A stretch of DNA of 64,000 nt from DASTCZ01 sp963704455 (GTDB lineage: Bacteria; Acidobacteriota; Terriglobia; Acidiferrales; UBA7541): NCBI GenBank assembly GCA_963704455.1, contig OY969905.1, positions 930,001-994,000 on the forward strand, in the 5' to 3' direction. A program made the translations under genes and the position numbers. Positions 54,691-63,181 of this stretch are shown here, piece after piece. The notes under the pieces were generated by a model. It saw only the letters and a program-made list of their open reading frames with translations, ran no database searches and was not told where the DNA came from. The number at the start of each line of letters is the position of its first letter. Within the stretch, counting starts at the first letter, position 1.

Positions 54691-56229
54691 TCACGCGATT
54701 CCCTGCCCTCGCCGGCGGAATCGTTCAATGACCTCTTCACGAATCGCCGGACGCGGTGTGCCAATCATGGCGTTGCCGTTTGCGGACGCGCATGCTTGCG
54801 CCGCGCTTTCCGGCGACGCGGGGCAATCGAGAACTGGCCCCGCGCCCACGCGCAATTCGCGGCGCACGGATTCCTCGCGCGCCGCGCGTTCCGCGATCCA
54901 CGCGGGCGCACCTGCGTGGCGCGCTGCACCGGGCGGAGCAACCCCCGCCTCTACATCCGAGTTGCCACTTGCCGCGCGCGACGCGTCGTGAGCGCCTGCG
55001 CCAGCGCCGGAATCGTAGCGGCCTTCCAAAATTTTCAAATAATTCGTGTCGTTCGCGATGATCCAATCGAAATTCGCGCGCCAGCCCGCAGGCCCCGCTC
55101 CGCAGAGAAACGGAGTCGCGGCCGCGCGCCGCACCGCTTCGCGGAAATCATCCAGGAAACTTACGACTGCATCGCGGTTGGCGCCGTTCGTATCGCCGGC
55201 CTCCTTGCCGGCGTTTGTGCATTTGCCATTCCCGCCCCGCGACGTCGCATTGCGCAACCTCTCGCGGCAACGCGCGAGGCGCTCGGGCGTCATCGCGAGC
55301 AGTTCCGGAAGCGAGCCGCGCTCCTGCTCCCAAGTTTCAGCGAGCGCTTCCGGCGTGCATTCGCTGTGGGTAGCGCCGCCACCTGCCTGCCGCCTGCCTG
55401 CCGGACAGGCAGGGTAGGCACGGCTCTTGGCTGTGCGGTTTTGTTGTTCCGCGCTGAAAGTCAAAGGCGCACAGCCAGGAGTGGCAGTGCCACTTTCCCC
55501 TGCGGGTTCGAGTGCTTTGCTTTCTTCCGCAGGGATTTGCTTTTGTATTTCCACAACGGAAATTACTTTTGCTTTTTCTTCTTCCGCGCAAATCGGCGAA
55601 GCACTCTCACACACTTGTTTTTCACTTTCCAAGTCCAAACCCAAATCCAAACCCTGTGCTTGAGCCACCTCAAGGGATACCTTGAGCCCGCCCGGGCGAT
55701 TCTCGTCCGCTCGAATGAAGAGAACGTTTTCATCCTGAGCGGAGTCGCCGCCGTTCGTCGGCGGAGACGTCGAGAAGGATCTGTGTGCGGACACGCCGCT
55801 GTCTGTCCCCGTGGCTCCTGCCTCACCTCGCGCCCCGAATTTCCGGAACGCCGCAACATACGCATCCAGCTCGGCCTTCGGCACCGGCGGCGTTAACCGC
55901 TCCAGGCGGTTGCGCCAGCTCGGCGGCGGAAGCCGGCCGGGGACATCGCTGCCCGTCCAGTGGCCGTAGCGTTTGCCGCCATCGCTCCACCGGAAAAGCA
56001 GACCCTTGTCATGAAATTCGTCGAATACTTGCGCGAGCCGCTCGAGCGAAAGATTTTTTCGCACCGCGGCCACGCGCCCCCAGATCACGCGCATATTCGT
56101 CAGCTCGAAGCAGCCGCAACAATCGGCCAGGCCGTAGAGCCACGCGTACTCGACTTGCGCCCACTCGGCGCACGCCGCGATCTTGTCGCTCGCCCACATC
56201 GCATCGAAATCAATCACGCGCTTCGGCAT
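54691..56229 (-). CDS. Phage replication initiator-like protein with repeat insertions
   Basis: A 512-residue protein. The N-terminal domain (YAWLYGLADCCGCFELTNMR, LAQVFDEFHDKGLLFRW) resembles a winged-helix replisome-organiser head. The C-terminal motif GWRANFDWIIANDTNYLKIL is typical of phage replication proteins. Between them is a long low-complexity linker with repeat-derived peptides (RSFSTSPPTNGGDSAQDE, ACPAGRRQAGGGATHSE). It would start phage DNA replication at a nearby origin. No helicase or helicase-loader gene was seen next to it. Confidence 0.65.
   Translation of the reverse strand: MPKRVIDFDAMWASDKIAACAEWAQVEYAWLYGLADCCGCFELTNMRVIWGRVAAVRKNLSLERLAQVFDEFHDKGLLFRWSDGGKRYGHWTGSDVPGRLPPPSWRNRLERLTPPVPKAELDAYVAAFRKFGARGEAGATGTDSGVSAHRSFSTSPPTNGGDSAQDENVLFIRADENRPGGLKVSLEVAQAQGLDLGLDLESEKQVCESASPICAEEEKAKVISVVEIQKQIPAEESKALEPAGESGTATPGCAPLTFSAEQQNRTAKSRAYPACPAGRRQAGGGATHSECTPEALAETWEQERGSLPELLAMTPERLARCRERLRNATSRGGNGKCTNAGKEAGDTNGANRDAVVSFLDDFREAVRRAAATPFLCGAGPAGWRANFDWIIANDTNYLKILEGRYDSGAGAGAHDASRAASGNSDVEAGVAPPGAARHAGAPAWIAERAAREESVRRELRVGAGPVLDCPASPESAAQACASANGNAMIGTPRPAIREEVIERFRRRGQGIA
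55374..55492. repeat. Composite palindromic repeats inside the replication gene
   Basis: CTGCCTGCCGGACAGGCAGG is followed by the inverted pair GGCACGGCTCTTGGCTGTGC and GCACAGCCAGGAGTGGCAGTG. They are related to the intergenic unit at 21768 and remain in frame. Confidence 0.8.
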
Positions 56230-56279
56230 CGTTGCTCACCTCCGCCCGCTGCAAATATTTCGCTGCTTGCAATTCCCCG

Positions 56280-56651
56280 CTACATTCTCGCGGCCACGAG
56301 GAGCGGCGAAAGAATCGTGCGCTCCGCACGGCCGAGAATCCGGTACTCCCACTCGCCGGGCTTGTTCAATCCGCGCCGCCGCTTCGCCACCAGGAATCCG
56401 CCGAACTGCTCCTTGCGCAGATGACGAATTTGCGCGGAGATGCTCGCCTCGCCGTAACCGGTCAGTTCGCCGAGTTCGCGCAGCGTCATCCAGCCGCCAT
56501 CTTCCGGCGGCATTCCCGCGCGCATGATCCGCACTGCCGCGATTTCCGCGCACTCCGCCGCGGAGAGGAGCACGTCGCGGATCACTTCCATCTGCGTCAA
56601 CAAGTGGCCGCCGTCGAGTTCCACGTCGAATGCCGGGCCGAAAGTTTTCAC
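56280..56651 (-). CDS. Winged-helix phage regulator
   Basis: A 123-residue protein with a GTG start after GAGGAGG. The N-terminal half, FDVELDGGHLLTQMEVIRDVLLSA, is helical. WMTLRELGELTGYGEASISAQIRHLRKE is a clear winged helix-turn-helix, followed by GFLVAKRRRGLNKPGEWEYRIL. It probably controls early genes or lysogeny, but it is not a recognisable CI-type repressor. It lies just upstream of the replication gene on the same strand. Confidence 0.75.
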   Translation of the reverse strand: MKTFGPAFDVELDGGHLLTQMEVIRDVLLSAAECAEIAAVRIMRAGMPPEDGGWMTLRELGELTGYGEASISAQIRHLRKEQFGGFLVAKRRRGLNKPGEWEYRILGRAERTILSPLLVAARM

Positions 56652-56678
56652 CGCGCCCTCCTCATCGCACCGCCTCAA

Positions 56679-56912
56679 CTATTTCAGTAGGACCCACATC
56701 AGCAGCGCGGCCACCGCGCCGAAAAGCGCGAATGCGAACATCGCTCGCGCCGTTATATTCGCGTGCTTGCCTCTCGCGCCACGGCCACTTGCCGGCATTT
56801 GCAAGCAAGGGCACTTACCATACACTTCGATAATTGCGTCCGCAGTAACACGGATCTCAATTGGCTCGCTTGAACCGCGCGATCCTGTTGTGTGGAACAT
56901 TTCGTGGCGCAT
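56679..56912 (-). CDS. Small tail-anchored membrane protein
   Basis: A 77-residue protein from the ATG at 56912, with AGAGGA five bases upstream. The soluble N-terminus (PIEIRVTADAIIEVYGKCPC) is followed by a basic stretch and a C-terminal helix (AMFAFALFGAVAALLMWVLL). The longer open frame to 57257 has no ribosome binding site. No family is recognised. Confidence 0.55.
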   Translation of the reverse strand: MRHEMFHTTGSRGSSEPIEIRVTADAIIEVYGKCPCLQMPASGRGARGKHANITARAMFAFALFGAVAALLMWVLLK

Positions 56913-57363
56913 GCGATCCTCTGTTGAATTTGTTTTCACGGGCATCAGGCGGCGCGCCGGACCAATGTCGCATTTCCAACGACGCGCAGATTCGTATGCC
57001 TCCACCGGCCTGCGAGATCCACCCACGCAAAGAATCCCCTGTAAACACGCGGGTTTTCTCATGGCCCGCAAAAAGGCGAGTGTCCGATAATATTTTCGCC
57101 TTCCGCTGCGGAGACCGGCGAAAATTGGAAGATTAACCGGCGAACCCACGGCGAAACCACATGCAATTTCCGGCGTTAAATCGTCATTCGAGCATGCGCT
57201 GCACACGATTGCAGGTCCACCTCTCTTACCAAGCAAGGCAATATACTTCCGCGACATCTGCCGTCCTTCTTAGTTTTCCACAGATGGTGTTGGCATATTG
57301 ATGTATTGTATGATAAATAAAGCCAGTGCCTACGGAGAGTTCGGGCCAATCGAGGAGGAGAGC

Positions 57364-57837
57364 ATGTCCCGCACCGGTAATCTGCCGTACCAGTTTCTTT
57401 TGAAGGCGTCCGTGCCGACGCTGCAAAGTTTCGAGCTTTCGCGATTGAACCACGCCGCCAACTTGAAAAAGCAAATCTCGGAACTGATCGATCAATACCT
57501 TGACGAATCGACGGCAGCGCTGCTCGCGCGCGCCATGATCCTGCGCATGACTCGCGCGCGCCCGCATTCTGTTGACCGGAAGCGACAGCTCCCGGCGCCG
57601 CACTCCGCCATCGCTTCGGACCGACTGCTTGTCTCCGCGCGATCCATCTCCTCCACGCGCGCGATTGCCGCCGGCCGTGCGATCCACGCCGGCCGCTCCG
57701 CTTCCACCGAGCCCTCGATCGCTTCCACGCGCGCGATCCCGTCCGCCCGCGCGGTGCTCCGCTCCGAATTTGTCAGTGACGTTGAAATCCAACATGGCAT
57801 GCACTTCGGTTTCCTTGCGAGAAGCCATGCTCGATAG
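57364..57837 (+). CDS. Small protein with hexapeptide-repeat tail at the island's right end
   Basis: A 157-residue protein with GAGGAGGAG just before the ATG. The N-terminus MSRTGNLPYQFLLKASVPTL, followed by LNHAANLKKQISELIDQYL, is a well-formed helical domain. From about residue 90 the sequence follows a six-residue period (RSISST, RAIAAG, RAIHAG, RSASTE, PSIAST, RAIPSA). It diverges from the minus-strand early genes and could be a regulator. A minus-strand open frame (58008-57226) covers the same DNA but lacks a ribosome binding site. Confidence 0.5.
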   Translation: MSRTGNLPYQFLLKASVPTLQSFELSRLNHAANLKKQISELIDQYLDESTAALLARAMILRMTRARPHSVDRKRQLPAPHSAIASDRLLVSARSISSTRAIAAGRAIHAGRSASTEPSIASTRAIPSARAVLRSEFVSDVEIQHGMHFGFLARSHAR

Positions 57838-59008
57838 ACTCGTCACAATCGCAACAGCCGCACCGTTCGCGATCGTCATCACTTTTCTCGCCTCCACGCT
57901 ATCAAACGTGATTCGTACGTTCGGCCATCCCACGCGATTCACTTTTTGGGTCGTCCCGCTTGATTCATACATTCCGTCATTACTTGTGAATCGCAACGCT
58001 GCGTGCATGGTCGGTGTTTGCCGTTTTCTGCGGCAAAGGTCGATCCAGCTTTCATCTGTTCATCAAAACGCCCTGCGTCAACCATCGCAGGGCGAAAAAG
58101 TTTCGCATCAATTGACCGCGCATCGCCCGGCCGCGCGTCACTCGCCCGTGCGATGAACCTTTGTGCGCCATCGGACTTCACCTCCATCGTCATCGCATTA
58201 CACGTCCTTACTTCATCCATCTCCGTATCGACGTCGATGCATCACTCAATTTCGCACCGTTCCTCAGTTCTCATCACCTGACCACGCGGCAGCGTTTGTC
58301 GTGTCAATCGCGTTCGCGCCAGCCGGTTTTGCGTCATCGTTGTTGCATCACCTGATTCCGTGTCATTTCTCACTGCATTCCATGATTTCTGGTCCGCTTT
58401 TCGCATAACGGTTGACATTAAATTGGCGGTCGACAGTGAGATACGTATTCATTTGGTTGAGCTTCCCCCAATGTGTTCATTTTCTTGATATTCAATTTGC
58501 GTTCACCCGACTCCTGTTTTAGGAATATATCTACGAAGTATGGTTACATTGATAGTGAAATCCTATAAGCAGTAGATGCGATTATGTTTGGAAGATGAAT
58601 ATGGATGGTAGAAACTGGTGAATTCTGATGGAGTATTGATGAGAATTTGAGCATGGTAACTGCATATCGACAGAGTGCAGGTCGCTTTCAAGATTGCTCA
58701 TCAAATCGAGTTTTGACTCTGAAGCGGATGCCATCAGCAGAATTGTTATACCGATTGAGTCTTTATTGGCGGAGTGGATTACGACTACCGGACCGCTAGA
58801 CCGGCCGAGAATTGGCCCACGGAACGGATGAAAACCTCAGGCGCGCATTTCCAAGTGAGACTGGGTTTGTGGAATGGCCGAAGACAGTCAAATGGTTAGG
58901 GACATCTTAATATATGAATAGAGGCTAGATTGATTTTAGGCTGAAATAACGAAAAGCCCTTCAGGTGTGCAACTGGGTTGGATTTAGCCTGAAATAGCGA
59001 AAAGCTCG
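57838..59008. other. 1.2-kb non-coding region at the right end of the island
   Basis: No convincing gene is visible. The left half (to about 58400) is rich in short degenerate repeats. The right half is lower in GC. Direct repeats lie at 58931-59030. A prophage right end or former attachment site is likely here, but no matching sequence at the left end was found. Confidence 0.4.
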
Positions 59009-59030
59009 TCAAGTGCGCGGCTGATTTGAT
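58931..59030. repeat. Two direct imperfect repeats of about 48 bp
   Basis: GATTTTAGGCTGAAATAACG and GATTTAGCCTGAAATAGCG open the two copies, each followed by AAAAGC and TCA(G/A)GTG. They lie directly before the chromosomal nuoI-like gene. Confidence 0.6.
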
Positions 59031-59470
59031 TTTAAGAGCTGTTCCTTGCGATAGAGGAGCGCGTTCACGTCGTAGGTGGCTAACTCAAATCCGTGGCCGT
59101 GAGTGATCGCATCCGTGGGACAGGCTTCTACACAATAGCCGCAAAAAATACATCGCGAATAGTCGATATTGTAGACGCTTGCGTACCGCTCCCCTGCTGA
59201 TATACGGCGCGTTTCAGTGTTTTCACCGGCTTCGATGTAAATGCAATTCGCGGGGCAAGCTGCCGCGCAAAGAAAACATCCGACACACTTTTCAAGGCCC
59301 TCCTCATCACGGTGCAAAACATGAATTCCCCGGTAGCGCGCCTGGAAGTGAACGGGTTCCTCAGGATAATTTTCCGTGACGGGCTTGCGGAACATGTTTT
59401 GCAGCGTGACACGAAAGCCCTTTGCCAGCGTCGAGAATGTTCCACCGAAGTCAGACAATACTGAGGCCAT
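59009..59470 (-). CDS. nuoI: NuoI-like 2[4Fe-4S] subunit of NADH dehydrogenase
   Basis: A 153-residue protein. CVGCFLCAAACPANC and CIFCGYCVEACPTDA are the two canonical 8Fe motifs. The N-terminus VLSDFGGTFSTLAKGFRVTL, followed by VTENYPEEPVHFQARYRG, matches complex I subunit I. It carries electrons toward the quinone site. No other complex I genes are beside it. An isolated nuoI is unusual but known. Confidence 0.9.
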   Translation of the reverse strand: MASVLSDFGGTFSTLAKGFRVTLQNMFRKPVTENYPEEPVHFQARYRGIHVLHRDEEGLEKCVGCFLCAAACPANCIYIEAGENTETRRISAGERYASVYNIDYSRCIFCGYCVEACPTDAITHGHGFELATYDVNALLYRKEQLLKSNQPRT

Positions 59471-59550
59471 ATGCGCTCATTCTAGCAGGCTCGCAATCAC
59501 GCCACAAATTGGCGGGGGTTATGAAAGGGGATTTAGTACTGATTAGAGAG

Positions 59551-60543
59551 TTATTTGACAGGGATTGGCTTGTGGGTGATCGCGGCAACAATTTGCTTAC
59601 CGTGGAAGCGACCATTCTCGATGAAGATTTCGCTGGTTGCATTTCCGCCGATGACGACACCTGCGAGATAAAGTCCCGGGACATTGCTCTCCAACGTTTG
59701 CGCGCTGATTCTGGGTTTGTTTGTTTGCGGCTCCAAATCAACACCAAGGCGTCGAAAGAAATCGAAATCCGGGTGATAACCAGTGAGGGCGAAGACCTGG
59801 CGCGCCGGGAGGATCTGCTCGCCGTCGTTTGTCTGGACATAAATGCAACCTGGTTCAAATTTTGTGACGCGAGTTTCAAAGAGCGCGCGGACTTGTCCGG
59901 CGCGGATGCGGTTCTCAATGTCCGGGCGCACCCAATACTTGATCGTCGAGCCCATTTCCTTGCGGCGATGGACTAAGGTGACGCGGGCGCCACTCCGGTA
60001 AAGATCGAGGGCAGCCTCCGCGGCGGAATTTTTTCCGCCGATTACCACTACGTCCTGTCCCCAGAATTCATGCGGCTCGGTGTAGTAATGCGAGACGTGA
60101 GGCAAATCCTCTCCCGGGACGCCAAGTGGATTGGGCAGGTCATAGTAGCCTGTCGCGACGACGAGCTTGGTTCCCTCATACGCTCTACGAATTCCTAATC
60201 GCGAGCGAACGTGAACTTTGAATTGGCCGTCGTGACCCTCTACGTTTTCGACGGTTTCAAAAAGCGCCAATTCGAGTTGATAGTGCTCGGCGGTTTTCCT
60301 GTAATATTTTAAGGCCTCCGAGCGCGAGGGCTTTTCTGACGAACTTGTGAGAGGCAAGTCTCCAATTTCAAGCAATTCCGGGGTCGTAAAGAAAACCATG
60401 TTGACGGGATAATGGAATAAAGAGTTACAAAGGCAGCCTTTATCTATAACTAGGGGGCGCATCCCCGCGCGCTTGGCCTCGATTGCTGTGGCGAGGCCGG
60501 TGGGTCCGGCGCCGATGCAGATCAGGTCGAAATGGTTATTCAT
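59551..60543 (-). CDS. YpdA-like FAD/NAD(P)-dependent oxidoreductase
   Basis: A 330-residue flavoprotein from the ATG at 60543. FAD motif IGAGPTGLATAIEAKRAG and the NAD(P) motif VVVIGGKNSAAEAALDL are present. FHYPVNMVFFTTPELLEIG and the C-terminal GLYLAGVVIGGN also match the YpdA (bacillithiol disulfide reductase-like) family. The position that is Cys in Firmicute YpdA (GPCG) is Thr here. It lies 80 bases upstream of the nuoI-like gene on the same strand. Confidence 0.85.
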   Translation of the reverse strand: MNNHFDLICIGAGPTGLATAIEAKRAGMRPLVIDKGCLCNSLFHYPVNMVFFTTPELLEIGDLPLTSSSEKPSRSEALKYYRKTAEHYQLELALFETVENVEGHDGQFKVHVRSRLGIRRAYEGTKLVVATGYYDLPNPLGVPGEDLPHVSHYYTEPHEFWGQDVVVIGGKNSAAEAALDLYRSGARVTLVHRRKEMGSTIKYWVRPDIENRIRAGQVRALFETRVTKFEPGCIYVQTNDGEQILPARQVFALTGYHPDFDFFRRLGVDLEPQTNKPRISAQTLESNVPGLYLAGVVIGGNATSEIFIENGRFHGKQIVAAITHKPIPVK

Positions 60544-60615
60544 GAATTCAGTTTGCAACCAGCCGTGTGGGAATTGCAAACTCAGATGAGGCGGATTGAA
60601 ATTGCATCGTGGGCG

Positions 60616-60945
60616 TCAGACTTTTCCCGTCAATCGAGAGCGGAGAGTGCGGCTCATGGTCATTACGTCTGCCGGCCAAGTGCCCATCATTTCGAGGCGC
60701 TCGAGACGCGCGGCGAGCAATTGCACTTCAGCGGCCGTAAGGTCAAGCGAATCGGAATCTTCTTCGGTTCCTGTACGCAATTTAATCAGCAAGAGTTCGT
60801 CGGCAGATAAATCTGTTTTGCCCACGAGTGGAGTGAAGTCCACAGTGAAACCATCGGCATCTGATTTCAGCATCTTCGGGTCGATGGCGCGAACGAGCGC
60901 GATTATTGCAAGAACCGCTTCGTCGCTTGTGAATTGTAATACCAC
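60616..60945 (-). CDS. Conserved-looking small protein, hypothetical
   Basis: A 109-residue acidic protein with a GTG start preceded by GGAG. VVLQFTSDEAVLAIIALVRA, KSDADGFTVDFTPLVGKT and EVQLLAARLERLEMMGTWPA alternate strand and helix. No family is named. It starts seven bases after the stop of the preceding small gene, so the two form an operon. Confidence 0.55.
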   Translation of the reverse strand: MVLQFTSDEAVLAIIALVRAIDPKMLKSDADGFTVDFTPLVGKTDLSADELLLIKLRTGTEEDSDSLDLTAAEVQLLAARLERLEMMGTWPADVMTMSRTLRSRLTGKV

Positions 60946-60952
60946 TCTTATC

Positions 60953-61282
60953 TCAATCTCCCGCTCGGAGGACCGAATCGAGCTCGCGCCGGAATTGTCC
61001 AATCTCTTGCAATCGTTCGCTAGTGACCTCGATTTGTTTTTCCTTCCACATGAAAAGATCCACTCCATTGCGACGGATGCGTACGCCGAGATTTCCACCA
61101 ACCAAATAACACGGCTCACCGAGCAATTTCATGCGATTCGCATCAGCTGGAGCAAGGAGAGCGGCGCAATTCCCTTTTTTGATTCCCACTGCAGATTCAT
61201 ACAGAGGGAAAGCGACAATTTTGAATCCAGCGGCAGCGCATCGCTCCAGGATTGCAATTTGTTTGGGGAAAAGATCCAGCAT
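60953..61282 (-). CDS. Small protein, hypothetical, operon partner
   Basis: A 109-residue protein starting MLDLFPKQIAILERCAAAGF. IVAFPLYESAVGIKKGNCAALLAP, LLGEPCYLVGGNLGVRIRRNG and FMWKEKQIEVTSERLQEIG are strand-rich with a final helix. It lies seven bases upstream of the next gene and about 70 bases downstream of parB. The function is unknown. Confidence 0.55.
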   Translation of the reverse strand: MLDLFPKQIAILERCAAAGFKIVAFPLYESAVGIKKGNCAALLAPADANRMKLLGEPCYLVGGNLGVRIRRNGVDLFMWKEKQIEVTSERLQEIGQFRRELDSVLRAGD

Positions 61283-61351
61283 AGGAATGCGGATTGATTC
61301 ATCCCGTTGTCGGAGCCAAAATCTTCAACTGCCAAAAGGCTCCGCGAGAAA

Positions 61352-62209
61352 TTAAGCTACGGCAGAACCCGACCCCAGGTGCGATTCTTCAATCGCCGCG
61401 AGAACCGCGCGCAGCGTCGAAGCCAATTCTTCGCGGGAGACGTGGCTTTTGCGGAACTGGACGCGAATCCGGAACGCTCCGCCTTCGGGTTCATAATTAA
61501 AGATAAATGGCTGCGGCCGGGGCCCGAGCGCGCTTTCCTGGCGCCGCTCCTGCCGAGCTTCGTCGCGCGTGAGGCCGCCCTGAATGATGCGCTGCACGGC
61601 TTCCAGCATCTTTTTCTCGTTTGGCTGGCGCGAGACTTGAAGGAGCAACGACTTCGAGATGATGCCGCGATCCAAGCAGCGCTTGCGAATCGGATCTGGA
61701 ATGTTCCGCAAAGAAAGCGTTTCCGTCACTGATGATCGCGATCGGCCGATTTTCTTCGCGATATCATCGTGAGTATAGTCGAATTGCTCGGCCAGGCGGA
61801 AGAGGCCGTCGGCTTCTTCAAAGGGCGTCAAATCCTTGCGCTGAAGATTCTCGATGAGCGCCAGCTCAAGGGTTTCGGCGTCGTCGGCGATTTTTTCGAT
61901 GCACGGCAACTCGCGCAAGCCCGCGGCGCGCGAGGCGTGGTAGCGGCGCTCGCCGGAGATGATGTGGTAAAGATCCTCGCGCGGGACGTAGCGCACCAGC
62001 AGGGGCTCGAGCACGCCCTTCTGCTTGACCGATTCAATCAGCTCACTGAGATCGCCAAGCATCTTGCGTGGCTGATCCGGGTTCGGACGAATTTTGTCAA
62101 CTGGAATCATGCGGCCAATCGCCGCGCCGCTAAACGTCGTCAGTTGCTCGACGTAGTGCGCGTCATGCCGCATCTTGAGAGTGGCGGGCAATCCGATCCT
62201 CTTCGACAC
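61352..62209 (-). CDS. parB: ParB-family chromosome partition protein
   Basis: A 285-residue protein with a GTG start, GAGGTC upstream, and a 47-base overlap with parA. IPVDKIRPNPDQPRK and SGERRYHASRAAGL are the ParB CTPase boxes (GERRxxA). ENLQRKDLTPFEEADG, DIAKKIGRSRSSVTETLSL and the following helices form the parS-binding HTH. A C-terminal dimerisation part with a Gln/Arg-rich linker follows. It binds parS and loads SMC or acts with ParA. Confidence 0.92.
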   Translation of the reverse strand: MSKRIGLPATLKMRHDAHYVEQLTTFSGAAIGRMIPVDKIRPNPDQPRKMLGDLSELIESVKQKGVLEPLLVRYVPREDLYHIISGERRYHASRAAGLRELPCIEKIADDAETLELALIENLQRKDLTPFEEADGLFRLAEQFDYTHDDIAKKIGRSRSSVTETLSLRNIPDPIRKRCLDRGIISKSLLLQVSRQPNEKKMLEAVQRIIQGGLTRDEARQERRQESALGPRPQPFIFNYEPEGGAFRIRVQFRKSHVSREELASTLRAVLAAIEESHLGSGSAVA

Positions 62210-62963
62210 GTTTTATGACCTCCAGGGCCAGCTTGCTGTATTCCAAAGCGCCGGGCGACTTGGGCGCAAAGCTGAAAATTGTTTCTTTGTATGCCGGGCT
62301 TTCTTCCAAACGAACATTCTTTGAAATTCGCGTCTTGAATAAGACCGAGCCGAAGACGGACCGGATCTGCTCGTCCGTGTCCCTTGAAATATTCGTGCGC
62401 TTGTCAAAAAGCGTGATGAGAACTCCGAGAACCTTCAGCGCCGGGTTGGGCCGGGCGCGGATGCGCTCATAAGTTTCGAGCAAATCGTCGGTGCCTTCGA
62501 TGGCGAAATACGCCGCCTGAATCGGGACGAGCAGGTGTGTCGAAGCCACCATGGCATTCACCGTGAGGATGCCGAGGGCGGGCGGCGTATCGATTACTAT
62601 GAAATCGTAGTCCTTCAGGATCGGGAAAAGCGCATCTTTCAATTTGTACGGCGCATCGAATTGCCCCGCGAGCTGCTGTTCGAGTTTCGCGAGGGCGAGT
62701 TTTGCGGGCGCGACGGAAAGCATGGGCGAATTCGTAGGCTTGATGATGCTTGCCAACTCCGCGCGGCCCTCGCCGAACACGTCGTACATGGTCGCCTTGA
62801 CATCGGCCGAATCAAAAAATGCGATTGTGGAATTGGATTGTGGGTCGATGTCAACCAGGAGGGTTCGTTTCTGTCGCAACGCGAGAGCGGCAGCAAGATT
62901 GATAGTCGTTGTGGTCTTGCCTACGCCGCCTTTTTGGTTTGCAACAGTAATGATCTTCGTCAT
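62163..62963 (-). CDS. parA: ParA-family ATPase (Soj-like)
   Basis: A 266-residue protein. The deviant Walker A NQKGGVGKTTTTINLA is at residues 9-24. The A' motif is LLVDIDPQSNST, and Walker B is DFIVIDTPPALG. The short N-terminus without an HTH places it among chromosomal Soj-type ParA proteins. Upstream is a perfect 20-base palindrome. The pair lies next to the bifunctional-nuclease and miaB genes. Confidence 0.94.
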   Translation of the reverse strand: MTKIITVANQKGGVGKTTTTINLAAALALRQKRTLLVDIDPQSNSTIAFFDSADVKATMYDVFGEGRAELASIIKPTNSPMLSVAPAKLALAKLEQQLAGQFDAPYKLKDALFPILKDYDFIVIDTPPALGILTVNAMVASTHLLVPIQAAYFAIEGTDDLLETYERIRARPNPALKVLGVLITLFDKRTNISRDTDEQIRSVFGSVLFKTRISKNVRLEESPAYKETIFSFAPKSPGALEYSKLALEVIKRVEEDRIARHSQDAA

Positions 62964-63096
62964 TTTGAGTCTGGAGAGCTATTCATATCACTCTCCAACG
63001 CAGTCTCCCCCGGTGACGCAAAACTCTTGTCATCCAAAAAGACAACGGCTAACCGGAACCGGCAATCGCACACCAACATATAGAGGCCCGGGACCC

Positions 63097-63116
63097 GTCT
63101 ACCCATATGGGTAGAC
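63097..63116. promoter_or_regulatory. Perfect 20-bp palindrome upstream of parA
   Basis: GTCTACCCATATGGGTAGAC reads the same on both strands, and a half copy TCTACCCAT follows at about 63120. It lies 134 bases before parA. It differs from the usual parS core (TGTTTCACGTGAAACA) and may be an operator or a divergent centromere site. Confidence 0.6.
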
Positions 63117-63181
63117 ACAATCTACCCATCCCTAATGAGATGCGCAAGCACAAAATTCAAATTAAGCGGGCTGGGGAGCCG

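Noticed and set aside
57226..58008. 260-residue minus-strand open frame at the right end
   Set aside because: It lacks a ribosome binding site and is Gly/Arg-rich across the 18-bp repeats; the plus-strand gene at 57364 has a far better start.
58003..58281. Continuation of the hexapeptide-repeat gene after its stop
   Set aside because: It lies in the same frame, but the sequence just after the stop is not repeat-like, so a simple nonsense mutation is not supported.
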